Shown piece after piece: positions 32,223 to 40,752 of a stretch of DNA of 45,157 bases (its first letter is position 1; each line of letters begins with the position of its first letter). The DNA comes from Bacteroidales bacterium. Lineage in GTDB: Bacteria > Bacteroidota > Bacteroidia > Bacteroidales > UBA1715. Position numbers and translations under genes: made by a program. The notes under the pieces are model-generated. The model saw only the letters and a program-made list of their open reading frames with translations. It had not been told where the DNA came from and searched no databases. The stretch is taken from positions 1 through 45,157 of the forward strand of contig JAKSTZ010000018.1 in assembly GCA_024402335.1 (NCBI GenBank), in the 5' to 3' direction.

Positions 32223-33758
32223 CTAAAATGGGGCTGGACCTAAATCCATGCCTAAATTCATAAATGAACTATTAGTATTTCCGGTATTGAAGTTACTATC
32301 TTGAATTTGATATTCATCATGTCCGTTTTCTTTGTTTTCTAATTTTTTAAGTCTTCGGTCAAGAATTTCTTGTGGAAGATTTTCAAACGACATGAAATTG
32401 CCTTCAAATACAAGTTCTACAGTTCCTTGTTGTCCGTGACGGTTCTTCCTTATGTGAATATGTGCTTCTTTACGTATATCCTTTTCTGATCCGTCTTCTT
32501 GTTGTATGAATTCTTGCTTTAAGGAAACTGTTCGTCTATTTAGGAACATAACCATATCGGCATCTTGTTCAATAGAACCAGATTCACGTAGGTCGGCTAG
32601 TCGAGGCTCTTTTTCTGCCCCTTGTCGGTTTTCCAATCCACGGTTCAACTGAGCTAAGGCAATGATAGGAATTTGTAGTTCCATGGCAATTTCCTTGATT
32701 TGACGTGAAATGGAACTAACCTCTTGTTCACGGCTAAAACTACCTTGAGCGGTCATCAATTGTAGGTAATCGACAATCACACATTGAATGTCTTCTTTTT
32801 CCTTCAATTTTCTACATTTTGACTTAAAGTCGTAGATAGAAAGTGAAGGCGTGTCATCTAACCAAATTGGTGCTTCGGCAATACGTTCCATTGCAGTGGT
32901 TAATTTATCGACGTCATTGTCGTTTAAGTCACCTTTCTGTAATGCACCTTGTGGAATTCGTGCTTCGCCTACGAACAAACGGGTAGCCAATTGTTCGCAA
33001 CTCATTTCAAGAGAAAACATTGCAACAGGTTTCTTTTCTCTAATTGCCATATTTCGTACCATCGAAAGTACGAATGCTGTTTTACCCATTGCAGGACGTG
33101 CTGCGACAACTATCATGTGTCCTTTTTGCCATCCGTTTGTAAGTTTGTCAAGTTCAGGGTAACCGGAAGAAATGCCAGGAGGAACACCTTTACCTCTTCG
33201 TTCAAGCAAAGTGTCATATAACATTTCTGCTACGGTTTTGATGTCTCTATAGCTTCGTCGTTGTATGTTTTGCTCGGTTATAGTCATAATTTGACTTTCG
33301 GCATAATCAGTGAGTTCCGAAAGTTCAGCTGTGGAATCAAAAGCCTTTTCGCAAATAAGTGATGAAACTTTAATAAGTTCTCTTTGTATGTATTTCTGTA
33401 CCAATATTTTTACATGGCTTTCTAAGTTTGCCGACGAAGAAACTTTTAATGTAAGTTCCATAATATGGCTGAATCCACCAACTTTTTCAAGCTCTTCTTT
33501 TGCTTCTAGTCGTTCTGAAACCGTAGTTAAATCAACAGGTTGATTGTTTTTTTTTTTTTTTTATATGGCATTGAAGATTATTTGGTTGTTCGGAATATAA
33601 AACACCTCTTTTTTGAGTATGTTTATTACTTCGTTGATTGCATCGCTATCAATGAGTATCTGTCCTAAAACTGTATCTTCTAGTTTTTCAGAATAAGGAG
33701 GTTGTTTTCCGTTATAATCAACTTTTACAACCTTTTCTACTTCGTATTTCTTTGCCAT
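32223..33758 (-). pseudogene. dnaB: Replicative DNA helicase DnaB, interrupted in frame
   Basis: The N-terminal part (33561-33758, 65 aa) ends PNNQIIFNAI and the C-terminal helicase part continues in the same frame. TAA at 33563-33561 separates them. It is made by T plus the first bases of a 16-A run (33562-33547). The joined frame after it reads KKKKNNQPVDLTTVSERL. The eight codons between FNAI and PVD match the usual spacing, so this looks like substitution, not an indel. The helicase domain is intact: ARPAMGKTA (Walker A), VIVDYLQL (Walker B), LAQLNRG. DnaB is essential, so a sequence or assembly error is likely. An internal ATG at 33461 could start the C-terminal part. Confidence 0.82.
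33547..33562 (-). repeat. A16 homopolymer inside dnaB
   Basis: Sixteen consecutive A residues on the coding strand directly follow the codon pair that creates the in-frame stop. Confidence 0.95.
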
Positions 33759-33778
33759 GTGTTATTTAAATTTTTGCT

Positions 33779-33810
33779 CAAAAGTATATAAGACTTTGAA
33801 CTTCCCCAAA
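33779..33810 (-). promoter_or_regulatory. Full-consensus promoter of dnaB
   Basis: On the minus strand TTTG (33810-33807), 20 nt, TACTTTTG (33786-33779), ending 20 bases before the dnaB ATG. It matches both Bacteroidetes boxes. Confidence 0.6.
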
Positions 33811-33857
33811 GTTAAGTTATAAACAATAATTAGTTTGAAAAATGTTTGAAAGTGCTT

Positions 33858-34820
33858 CTAATCCACTATTGATGCACCTTCGAAGGAAAAACCATTCATA
33901 AAGTCGTGAATATTCATACGGCGTTTGCCTTCCATTTGTATTTCAATAGGTTGAATGAAACCATCTGAAGTGGCAATTGCAATACCATTATTTTTATTAA
34001 CAATGGTACCTGTTGCGTATGTGTGTTTTTCTTGTATAAACAACGATGAAAGGATTTTGAAAACGGATATGTTTTCTCCCTTTTGTATGTTTGTCCATGC
34101 GCCTGGATATGGAGAAAATCCGCGTATTGCATTATGAATGTTTTCTGCGGTATTATTCCAATTAATTTTACAAGTTTCCTTGAAAATTTTAGGAGCAGGT
34201 TTCAATTCGCTTTCAGAAGAGAATAATGTGTCTTGATCTATGCCGGTTTGTTTTCCTGATTCAAGAAGGTGAAGAGTTTCGATAAGAAGTTGTGAGCCGC
34301 TTTCTTGTAATTTGTCGTGTAATGTTCCTGCGGTTTCATCTTCAGCTATAGAAACTTTTTTCTGTAGTAAGATATTTCCTGTGTCTATTACTTCGTTAAT
34401 TAGGAAACTGGTTACGCCGGTTTCTTTTTCTCCGTTGATTATTGCCCAGTTTATAGGAGCTGCGCCTCTATATTGTGGTAGGAGAGAAGCATGTATATTA
34501 ATGGTTCCTATGCTTGGAATTTGCCATACAACTTTAGGAAGCATTTTGAAAGCAACAACAACAATTAAGTCGATTTGTAGTTTTCGTAATTCTTCTAGAA
34601 AATTTTCATCTTTTAATGATTCCGGTTGTAATATAGGTAAGTTTTGTGTCTTTGCATATTGTTTTACAGCGGATTCATTGATTTTTTTTCCACGTCCGGC
34701 AGGTTTGTCTTGTCCGGTAACGACTGCAACGACATTATAATTGTTTTCCAACATGATTTGCAATGGTCTCACTGCAAAATCAGGGTTTCCCATATATACG
34801 ATTCGTAAAGAACTGGCCAT
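33858..34820 (-). CDS. fmt: Methionyl-tRNA formyltransferase
   Basis: The 320-aa protein has the N-terminal formyltransferase Rossmann domain. Key segments are IVYMGNPDFAVRPL, DKPAGRGKK, the INIHASLLPQYRGAAPINWA active-site segment (Asn-His) and the DTGNILLQ Asp, with a C-terminal OB-like domain. It formylates Met-tRNA for initiation. Its ATG shares one base with the stop of the Wzc-like gene, so translation is coupled to the polysaccharide operon. Confidence 0.97.
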   Translation of the reverse strand: MASSLRIVYMGNPDFAVRPLQIMLENNYNVVAVVTGQDKPAGRGKKINESAVKQYAKTQNLPILQPESLKDENFLEELRKLQIDLIVVVAFKMLPKVVWQIPSIGTINIHASLLPQYRGAAPINWAIINGEKETGVTSFLINEVIDTGNILLQKKVSIAEDETAGTLHDKLQESGSQLLIETLHLLESGKQTGIDQDTLFSSESELKPAPKIFKETCKINWNNTAENIHNAIRGFSPYPGAWTNIQKGENISVFKILSSLFIQEKHTYATGTIVNKNNGIAIATSDGFIQPIEIQMEGKRRMNIHDFMNGFSFEGASIVD

Positions 34821-37243
34821 TATTTTTTGCGTTTGAATTTAGAGAAAAAAGATGTTTTTTCTTCTTCTTCATCTGAATAGTATCCGTGTTTGCTATTCTT
34901 GTCTCTGTATGTTCCGTAGCCATATCCATAGCCGTAACCATAGCCTTGACCATTAATGTCAACGTCATTCAACATAATGCTCAAGTTTTCTATTTGATGT
35001 TCTTTTGCTAATGAATTAGCTAATGAGATAGATTCTTTGCTTGTGTAGTTTTGTCTCATCACAAAGATGTTTGCGTCGGCATGTTTTGCAATTGCAATAG
35101 TGTCGGCAACTAAACCAATAGGAGGTGTGTCGAGAATAATATAGTCGTAACCACGTCCTTTACAGTTTGTAATGAAAGCATCGAATTCCGGGCTTTCAAT
35201 TAATTCTGCAGGGTTTGGTGGTATTGGTCCGGCAACAATCACGTCAAGATTGTTTATTTCGGAATGCAAGATTACATCATCTAAACTATCGCGACCGATA
35301 AGGTGTGTTGTGACACCGATATTATTTGATACATTTAGCATTTCTGCAACTCTTGGTTTACGAAGGTCTAGACCTATAAGTAACACTTTCTTGTTTACCA
35401 ACGAAAGTATAGATGCCAAGTTTAATGCGCAGAACGATTTTCCTTCGCCGGAAACTGTAGACGTAAGGGCAATCACACTTGTAGAACCGCTACTTTTCAA
35501 GAAGAATGGTAAATTAGATCGAATTGCACGGAATGATTCTGCAATTGATGATTTTGGTTTTGTTTTAACCGGAATTTGGTCTGAATGTCTGTTGTGTAAG
35601 ATTGTACCAATGATAGGAACAGATGTTTTTGTTTCAATTTCAGACTTGTTTTTGATGGTTTTATCTAATTGATTTATCAGAAGTATTATAGCACAAGGAA
35701 TACAAATTCCTAAGAATAAGGCAATTAGAAATAAAAATTTAGTCTTTGGAAATGATTGAAGTGCATTTTCTGGACGTGCTTCATCAAGAATTTTGATGTC
35801 GGAGATGTTTGCAGCCTTTGTTAAACCGATTTCTGCACGTTTTTGTAATAAGAAGCTGTAAACTGTATTGTTTACATCGAATTTACGTTGTATGTTAATC
35901 AATTCGCGTTCTGTACTTGGTAATTGTTGGATGTTTGCATCTGTTTTTTCTATTTCTTTTTGAATTTCAGAAAGTTCCAACTTTGTTGATTCAATTAAAC
36001 TGTTAACATTGTCAACCAAAGAACCCACAGTTTGTTCAATTTTCATGTTGATGATTTGCAAGCTTGGGTTGTCAGGAGTTGCACTAAATGCTAATACTTG
36101 TTTTTCTGTATAGAGTTTGTTTAATTGAGAAATCAATGAATTAAGAAGAGGATCGTCAATACCAGTGATAGAAGGCATTTTTATATCCTGCTCCTTGATT
36201 TGAATAGAGCGAAGAAGGTAGTTGTAGTATTTAAGACGAATGTCTAATGTTGATTTGTTTTTCTCTTGTTCTTCTAACTTTTTGTATAAAAGAGAACCTT
36301 CGTCACTTAAGTTTACAATTTTGTTGTTTGAACGGAATTCTTCAAGATTTGTTTCTGCAAACATTAAAGAATCAGTGATTTGTGTAAGCTGGCTGTTGAT
36401 GAATTCTTCAGATTTTTGTGATGTTTTATTTTTCTCTTCCAAATCTTTTTCAATACATGCTTCAATCAAACCATTAAGGAAGTCAGTTGCTTTTTCAGGA
36501 ACATTATCTTTTATGGAAAGGTTTACAATAGTACCTTTTTTGGAACTAGCTTCGACAACTAATTGTTTTTGATATAGTTTTGTTAACGTGTTGTAATTGT
36601 TAATTACAAATACGTATTCCATACGTTGGTCTTTCAATTCTTTGATATCGAATTTGTCGGACTTGCGGATAGTAAATTTGTAAATAGAATCTTGATATTG
36701 TTCTCCCCAGACCATTAGTTTAGATATCGTACAACTATCGCGATCTATTGTAAGACGATATTCGTCATCTGAAATGATTTTGATTTCTATTGGTTCAGGC
36801 GTATAAAGTTGTTTGTTGTCGTAGTCGTAGTATGACGTATCAAGGTCAACATAGAAAGGGGAATCCTTGTAAATTTCTACATTATGTACACGACCATGGT
36901 TAAAGTAAGATATGCGATAATCAATATTATGTAATGTCTTGTTGATGAGTGTATATGATTGAAGTACACCAATTTGGTTGTCTATGTTCGCTTTCCCTGT
37001 CCCCATTTGTCCGAAATCTTTTAGGAGAGAGGACATGCAGCCAAGTGCATCTTCTTTTTCTACAATAATAATAGAAGCATTTGCTTCAAAAACTTTTGTC
37101 GCATAACGATATACGCCTAAAGCTATAATACCGCAAATAATACAAGAGAGGGCTATCCAATACCATTTCGAAAGAAATAGTTTAATGTATGCAAGTATAT
37201 CAATTTCTTCTTCTAATTCAGTGTTTTGTTCGATTGTAGCCAT
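34820..37243 (-). CDS. wzc: Wzc-like polysaccharide co-polymerase and BY-kinase
   Basis: The 807-aa protein has an N-terminal Wzz segment with a transmembrane helix (about 28-46), a periplasmic coiled coil (about 250-470), a second helix (about 505-525) and a cytoplasmic BY-kinase. The kinase has Walker A SGEGKS (598-603), the second Asp motif LIGLDLRKP, and IILDTPP. The C-terminal tail has five GY/YG repeats (768-777) and further Tyr, typical autophosphorylation sites. It pairs with the Wza-like gene just upstream to drive capsule or EPS export. No glycosyltransferases, flippase or polymerase are adjacent. Confidence 0.92.
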   Translation of the reverse strand: MATIEQNTELEEEIDILAYIKLFLSKWYWIALSCIICGIIALGVYRYATKVFEANASIIIVEKEDALGCMSSLLKDFGQMGTGKANIDNQIGVLQSYTLINKTLHNIDYRISYFNHGRVHNVEIYKDSPFYVDLDTSYYDYDNKQLYTPEPIEIKIISDDEYRLTIDRDSCTISKLMVWGEQYQDSIYKFTIRKSDKFDIKELKDQRMEYVFVINNYNTLTKLYQKQLVVEASSKKGTIVNLSIKDNVPEKATDFLNGLIEACIEKDLEEKNKTSQKSEEFINSQLTQITDSLMFAETNLEEFRSNNKIVNLSDEGSLLYKKLEEQEKNKSTLDIRLKYYNYLLRSIQIKEQDIKMPSITGIDDPLLNSLISQLNKLYTEKQVLAFSATPDNPSLQIINMKIEQTVGSLVDNVNSLIESTKLELSEIQKEIEKTDANIQQLPSTERELINIQRKFDVNNTVYSFLLQKRAEIGLTKAANISDIKILDEARPENALQSFPKTKFLFLIALFLGICIPCAIILLINQLDKTIKNKSEIETKTSVPIIGTILHNRHSDQIPVKTKPKSSIAESFRAIRSNLPFFLKSSGSTSVIALTSTVSGEGKSFCALNLASILSLVNKKVLLIGLDLRKPRVAEMLNVSNNIGVTTHLIGRDSLDDVILHSEINNLDVIVAGPIPPNPAELIESPEFDAFITNCKGRGYDYIILDTPPIGLVADTIAIAKHADANIFVMRQNYTSKESISLANSLAKEHQIENLSIMLNDVDINGQGYGYGYGYGYGTYRDKNSKHGYYSDEEEEKTSFFSKFKRKK
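34912..34945 (-). repeat. Tandem Gly-Tyr codon repeat in the BY-kinase tail
   Basis: Alternating GGN and TAY codons encode YGYGYGYGYG near the C-terminus. Repeat number could vary by slippage and change the number of phosphorylatable Tyr residues. Confidence 0.7.
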
Positions 37244-37253
37244 TGAATTTCAA

Positions 37254-38033
37254 TTATTTAAGTACAGAGTTGAAGAATGTTAGAGTTGTGACTAATGTTG
37301 TTAAACCACTAAAAACCAACGAGATAGCAGATGTATTCAATCTGAATGCTCGTAATGGTAGTGGTTCCACAATAACAATGTCGTTAGGTAATAAATAGAA
37401 TTGCTCAGTGGCTATGATGTTTTCTTTAGTTAAGTCTACGCGGAACGTAATATTTTCGTTGTTGATAGTTCTTACTATCAAAACACTTTTCCTGTTACCG
37501 TAGTCGGTAATATCTCCAGCTAATGCTAATGCTTCGAATAAATTTATACTGTTACGGAGAATGCTATATGTACCAGGGCGGTTTACTTCGCCTAATACAG
37601 AAATCTTAGTGTTTAATAGTTTTAGGATAACAGTAGAGTTCTTAAAATATCCGTCAACTTTTGTTTGTACAAGTTCTTCTGCTTTGCTTATGGATAAACC
37701 CGCTACGTGTATAGTGTCGATTACCGGAAGTCTGATAAGTCCATTTTCATCAATGGTATAACCTTTTAGGGCCGTAGAAACTTCACCTGTCGCAGAACTC
37801 CCAGAGGCTACATCAAGATTGAATAATGCGCTTGTCTCTTTATCAATGCTTAAAACTCTAATGTAAACGACATCACCAGGTTGCAGAATCACATTCAAAT
37901 TGTTCTGCACATACGCCATAACTGTGTCACCATGAGGGTGATCGTTCATGTAAACCAATTTTTTCCTAGATGTGCAATTGCTGAATAGAACAATTCCTAA
38001 GCAGAACAAGCAGAACAAAAGATTTTTCTTCAT
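37254..38033 (-). CDS. wza: Wza-type polysaccharide export lipoprotein
   Basis: ATG 38033 gives a signal peptide with lipidation site FSNC at residue 20. The frame extends to 38054 but lacks a better start. The 259-aa protein has the Poly_export domain (LQPGDVVYIRVLS) and SLBB-like repeats (ISVLGEVNRPGTYSI). It forms the outer-membrane channel together with the Wzc protein encoded 10 bases downstream. The C-terminal hydrophobic region may be the membrane-spanning helix. Confidence 0.92.
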   Translation of the reverse strand: MKKNLLFCLFCLGIVLFSNCTSRKKLVYMNDHPHGDTVMAYVQNNLNVILQPGDVVYIRVLSIDKETSALFNLDVASGSSATGEVSTALKGYTIDENGLIRLPVIDTIHVAGLSISKAEELVQTKVDGYFKNSTVILKLLNTKISVLGEVNRPGTYSILRNSINLFEALALAGDITDYGNRKSVLIVRTINNENITFRVDLTKENIIATEQFYLLPNDIVIVEPLPLRAFRLNTSAISLVFSGLTTLVTTLTFFNSVLK

Positions 38034-38051
38034 ACTACAAATTTTCGTAAG

Positions 38052-38059
38052 CAAATATA
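38052..38059 (-). promoter_or_regulatory. -7 box of the wza-wzc-fmt operon
   Basis: The minus strand reads TATATTTG, an exact TAnnTTTG match 18 bases before the ATG. The -33 box is not clear. Confidence 0.4.
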
Positions 38060-38102
38060 AGAAAGTGTTTTGAATTTTCTCGTATTCTTTTCTCTTAGAT
38101 AC

Positions 38103-38131
38103 AAAAAAAGGTGAACAAAATGCTCACCTTT
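38103..38131 (-). terminator. Terminator of the SDR-ALDH unit
   Basis: On the minus strand AAAGGTGA pairs with TCACCTTT around a 9-nt loop, followed by a T run of seven. It lies about 20 bases after the ALDH stop. Confidence 0.8.
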
Positions 38132-38150
38132 ATCTTGAAATTGAGAAATT

Positions 38151-39527
38151 CTATAGAATTTGCTTCATCAATAGGAAGAATTTGTACGGCATATATCGTA
38201 CCGGTAAGTCTATCCATGTAGGAGTGAATACGACAGCTCTTTTGTTAGAAAATGCGTCGAAAGAAAGCTTTCCGTGGTATTTTCCTAATCCGGAATTTCC
38301 CACGCCTCCAAATGGCATGTTGTGGTTGACAATATGCATAATTGTATCGTTAACGCAAGCGCCTCCCGATGTGGTTTCTTTTAGAATTTTCTTTGTCGTC
38401 TTGTTTGCTCCAAATGCATATAAAGCCAATGGTTTAGGACGAGAATTTACGAATGCAATGGCTTCGTCTATGTCTTTGTATGTAAGCATTGGTAAAATAG
38501 GACCGAAAATCTCTGTTGTCATTACCGGACTGTCTGGTGAAACATTTTCAAGGATAGTTGGCTCTATGTAGCGTTCAGCATCATCGAATTTCCCTCCTAC
38601 TATTGCATTGCCGTCAGAGAGATAACTTTTTACTCGTTGATATGCTTTTTCTGAAACAAGTCGAACGAAATGTTTGCTTGCTTGTGGGTTTTCTGCGTAG
38701 AACTTTTGTAGCGCTTTCTTAAATTCTGCAATAAATGCGTCTTTTACATTCTCGTGTACTAATAGGTAGTCAGGAGCAATACAAGTCTGTCCGGCATTTA
38801 AGCATTTACCCCAAGCAATTCTTCGTGCTGCAAGGGTGATGTTTGCGTCTTCGGAAACAAAACATGGACTTTTGCCGCCAAGTTCAAGTACGACAGGTGT
38901 AAGATTCTTTGCTGCAGCACCCATGACAATCTTGCCTAAATCTGGACTGCCAGTGAAGAAAATTATATCGAATTTCTGTTCTAAAAGTTGTGAATTTACT
39001 TCTCTGTTTCCTTGTACGACAGCAATATATTCGTCGGAGAAAGTTGATTCTATAATTTCCTGCATAATGCGAGACACGTTCGGTACGTATGGTGAAGGTT
39101 TTAGAATCGCTGTACATCCAGCGGAAATTGCACCGATAAGCGGACTTAATAGAAGAAGTACCGGATAATTCCAAGGCGCTATAATTAAAGAACAACCAAG
39201 TGGTTCGGAAATAATCTTACTAGAAGAAGGAAATAAGGCGAGGGGAGATAGTACACATTGTGGCTTCGCCCATTTTCTTAGGTGACGGATGTGGTTCTTT
39301 ATTTCGCCTTTTACTAAAGAAATTTCAGTAAGATAAGCCTCTTCGTACGATTTGTGTAAATCTTTCCATAGAGCGTCTGCGATAGCTTGTTCGTTTTTCT
39401 CTACTGCAGATAAAAAGTTTTTTAATGCTTGTTTGCGGAAACAAAGGTCTTTTGTTTTTCCAGTTTTAAAAAACGATTGCTGCTTGGCAACAATCGTTTT
39501 AATTTGTTCTAAACTAGTATTTTCCAT
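38151..39527 (-). CDS. Aldehyde dehydrogenase (class 3-like)
   Basis: The 458-aa protein has IIAPWNYPVLLLLSPL, the NAD site FTGSPDLGK (191-199), catalytic Glu215 in LELGGKSP and nucleophile Cys249 in NAGQTCIAPDY. The short form with a hydrophobic C-terminal tail resembles class 3/fatty-aldehyde dehydrogenases. It likely oxidises long-chain or aromatic aldehydes. It begins 6 bases after the short-chain dehydrogenase and ends in a terminator. Confidence 0.92.
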   Translation of the reverse strand: MENTSLEQIKTIVAKQQSFFKTGKTKDLCFRKQALKNFLSAVEKNEQAIADALWKDLHKSYEEAYLTEISLVKGEIKNHIRHLRKWAKPQCVLSPLALFPSSSKIISEPLGCSLIIAPWNYPVLLLLSPLIGAISAGCTAILKPSPYVPNVSRIMQEIIESTFSDEYIAVVQGNREVNSQLLEQKFDIIFFTGSPDLGKIVMGAAAKNLTPVVLELGGKSPCFVSEDANITLAARRIAWGKCLNAGQTCIAPDYLLVHENVKDAFIAEFKKALQKFYAENPQASKHFVRLVSEKAYQRVKSYLSDGNAIVGGKFDDAERYIEPTILENVSPDSPVMTTEIFGPILPMLTYKDIDEAIAFVNSRPKPLALYAFGANKTTKKILKETTSGGACVNDTIMHIVNHNMPFGGVGNSGLGKYHGKLSFDAFSNKRAVVFTPTWIDLPVRYMPYKFFLLMKQIL

Positions 39528-39533
39528 GGAATG

Positions 39534-40340
39534 TTATTTTCTGCCAGTCCAATGATCCATAGCTTTGTAGATTCCAAGGCATTTTCCTACTACGAAGTCG
39601 AAACCTCTTGCAGTTAGAAGAGCTTGGCATAGACGTACAAAATGTACTGTCCAAGGCATCGCTTTTGTTAGTTTGTTTTTCTCTATCGCTCTGATGATTT
39701 GTTTTGAAACTTTTTCAGGTTTTAGGATAGGAATAACAGAGCAATCAACGCCGTCGAACATACCAGTGTTTATATAATATGGTGCAATTGTAGTTACATG
39801 TACACCTGTTTTTCCTTCTTGCATTTCTAGTCGAAGAGAATCACTCCAACCGAACATTGCCCATTTTGAAGAGTTGTAAACTGCCATTCTTGGTGTTGTG
39901 ATAAGGCCGGCAGATGAAGCCACGTTGCAAATGTGGCCGCTTTTTTGTGCTAACATGTCTTGTAAAAATGGAAGTGTTACAATCATAGGAGCGATTGCAT
40001 TGATATCCATTGTTCTTGTGATATCTTTAATTGTATGGTCGGAGAATAGCTTTCCGACAACAATACCTGCATTATTTATAAGTATGTCTATTACGCCAAC
40101 TTCAGCTTTCACTTTTTGATATGAAGCCTGTACGTCGTCAACATTGGAAACATCTACTTTGTAACCGTGTACATTAGAATATGTAGATAATTCACTTTTA
40201 GTTGTTTCTATGTTTTGATCGTTAATGTCCCAAATAACAAGATTGCGACATCCTTTTTCTAATGCAATTCGTCCCATGATTTTTCCTATACCAGAAGCTC
40301 CTCCAGTGATAAGAACGTTTTTGTCTTTGAAAGTACTCAT
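39534..40340 (-). CDS. Short-chain dehydrogenase/reductase
   Basis: The 268-aa protein has the nucleotide motif TGGASGIG (12-19), NNAGI, Ser142/143 and the Tyr155-x3-Lys159 pair in YNSSK. It is a classical SDR with an extra C-terminal stretch. The substrate is unknown. It is the first gene of the SDR-ALDH unit, preceded by a TAAATTTG -7 box. It is not adjacent to the polyene cluster, so a ketoreductase role there is not supported. Confidence 0.9.
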   Translation of the reverse strand: MSTFKDKNVLITGGASGIGKIMGRIALEKGCRNLVIWDINDQNIETTKSELSTYSNVHGYKVDVSNVDDVQASYQKVKAEVGVIDILINNAGIVVGKLFSDHTIKDITRTMDINAIAPMIVTLPFLQDMLAQKSGHICNVASSAGLITTPRMAVYNSSKWAMFGWSDSLRLEMQEGKTGVHVTTIAPYYINTGMFDGVDCSVIPILKPEKVSKQIIRAIEKNKLTKAMPWTVHFVRLCQALLTARGFDFVVGKCLGIYKAMDHWTGRK

Positions 40341-40365
40341 TTTTTTATTTTTGAATTTTGCTGGC

Positions 40366-40373
40366 CAAATTTA
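40366..40373 (-). promoter_or_regulatory. -7 box of the SDR gene
   Basis: The minus strand reads TAAATTTG, an exact TAnnTTTG match 25 bases before the ATG. The -33 box is not clear. Confidence 0.4.
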
Positions 40374-40565
40374 CTTTTAGTTTTCAACAGCTTCTGCTCG
40401 ATTTGTGTGTTTGTAGTGGATTTGTGTTTTCTGTAAGGTAAATATGCTTGTTTATGTGTGAAATTCTGTTATACGGGGTGAATTTCTGATAACTCGTACG
40501 GAAATAATTTGTGTCTATGTTTGCTTGAAAAAATGAAAATTTTATCGTTACTAAAAATATTTTAA

Positions 40566-40582
40566 TGTCCTGAAGTGTCCTG
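40566..40582. repeat. TGTCCTG direct repeat, 10-bp spacing
   Basis: TGTCCTG occurs at 40566-40572 and 40576-40582. It lies upstream of the xylB promoter and could be a xylose regulator site. Confidence 0.4.
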
Positions 40583-40650
40583 CTTATGCCTGTTTAGGGG
40601 TAAAATGCGATAGAAAACACTATCTTCTTGTAAAAAAAACACTAAGTTGC

Positions 40651-40681
40651 TTTGAACTTTCATTTTTTATCTGTTATTTTG
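40651..40681 (+). promoter_or_regulatory. Candidate promoter of the xylose operon
   Basis: TTTG (40651-40654), 19 nt, TTATTTTG (40674-40681) with one mismatch to TAnnTTTG. This leaves a leader of about 65 bases. Confidence 0.4.
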
Positions 40682-40752
40682 AACAAAATATTTCATGATT
40701 TTGATTTGTTTTTATGTTGTAATATAGGTGAATTAGGTAAAATTTTAAAATA

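Larger units (their letters stand above)
40341..40752. other. Divergent control region between the SDR gene and xylB
   Basis: These 412 bases hold a -7 box for the SDR gene (40366-40373), a TGTCCTG direct repeat (40566-40582) and a promoter-like pair for xylB (40651-40681). No protein or RNA gene was recognised. Confidence 0.6.

Noticed and set aside
33547..33562. Programmed slippage on A16 in dnaB
   Set aside because: The stop comes from T plus the first As, so changing the run length cannot remove it, and both halves are already in the same frame.
33561..33758. DnaB intein or insertion
   Set aside because: There are no extra codons between the parts; the normal spacing is kept.
39534..40340. 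SDR as the missing ketoreductase of the polyene cluster
   Set aside because: It is about 9 kb away, in a unit with an aldehyde dehydrogenase and its own promoter; nothing links it to the cluster.
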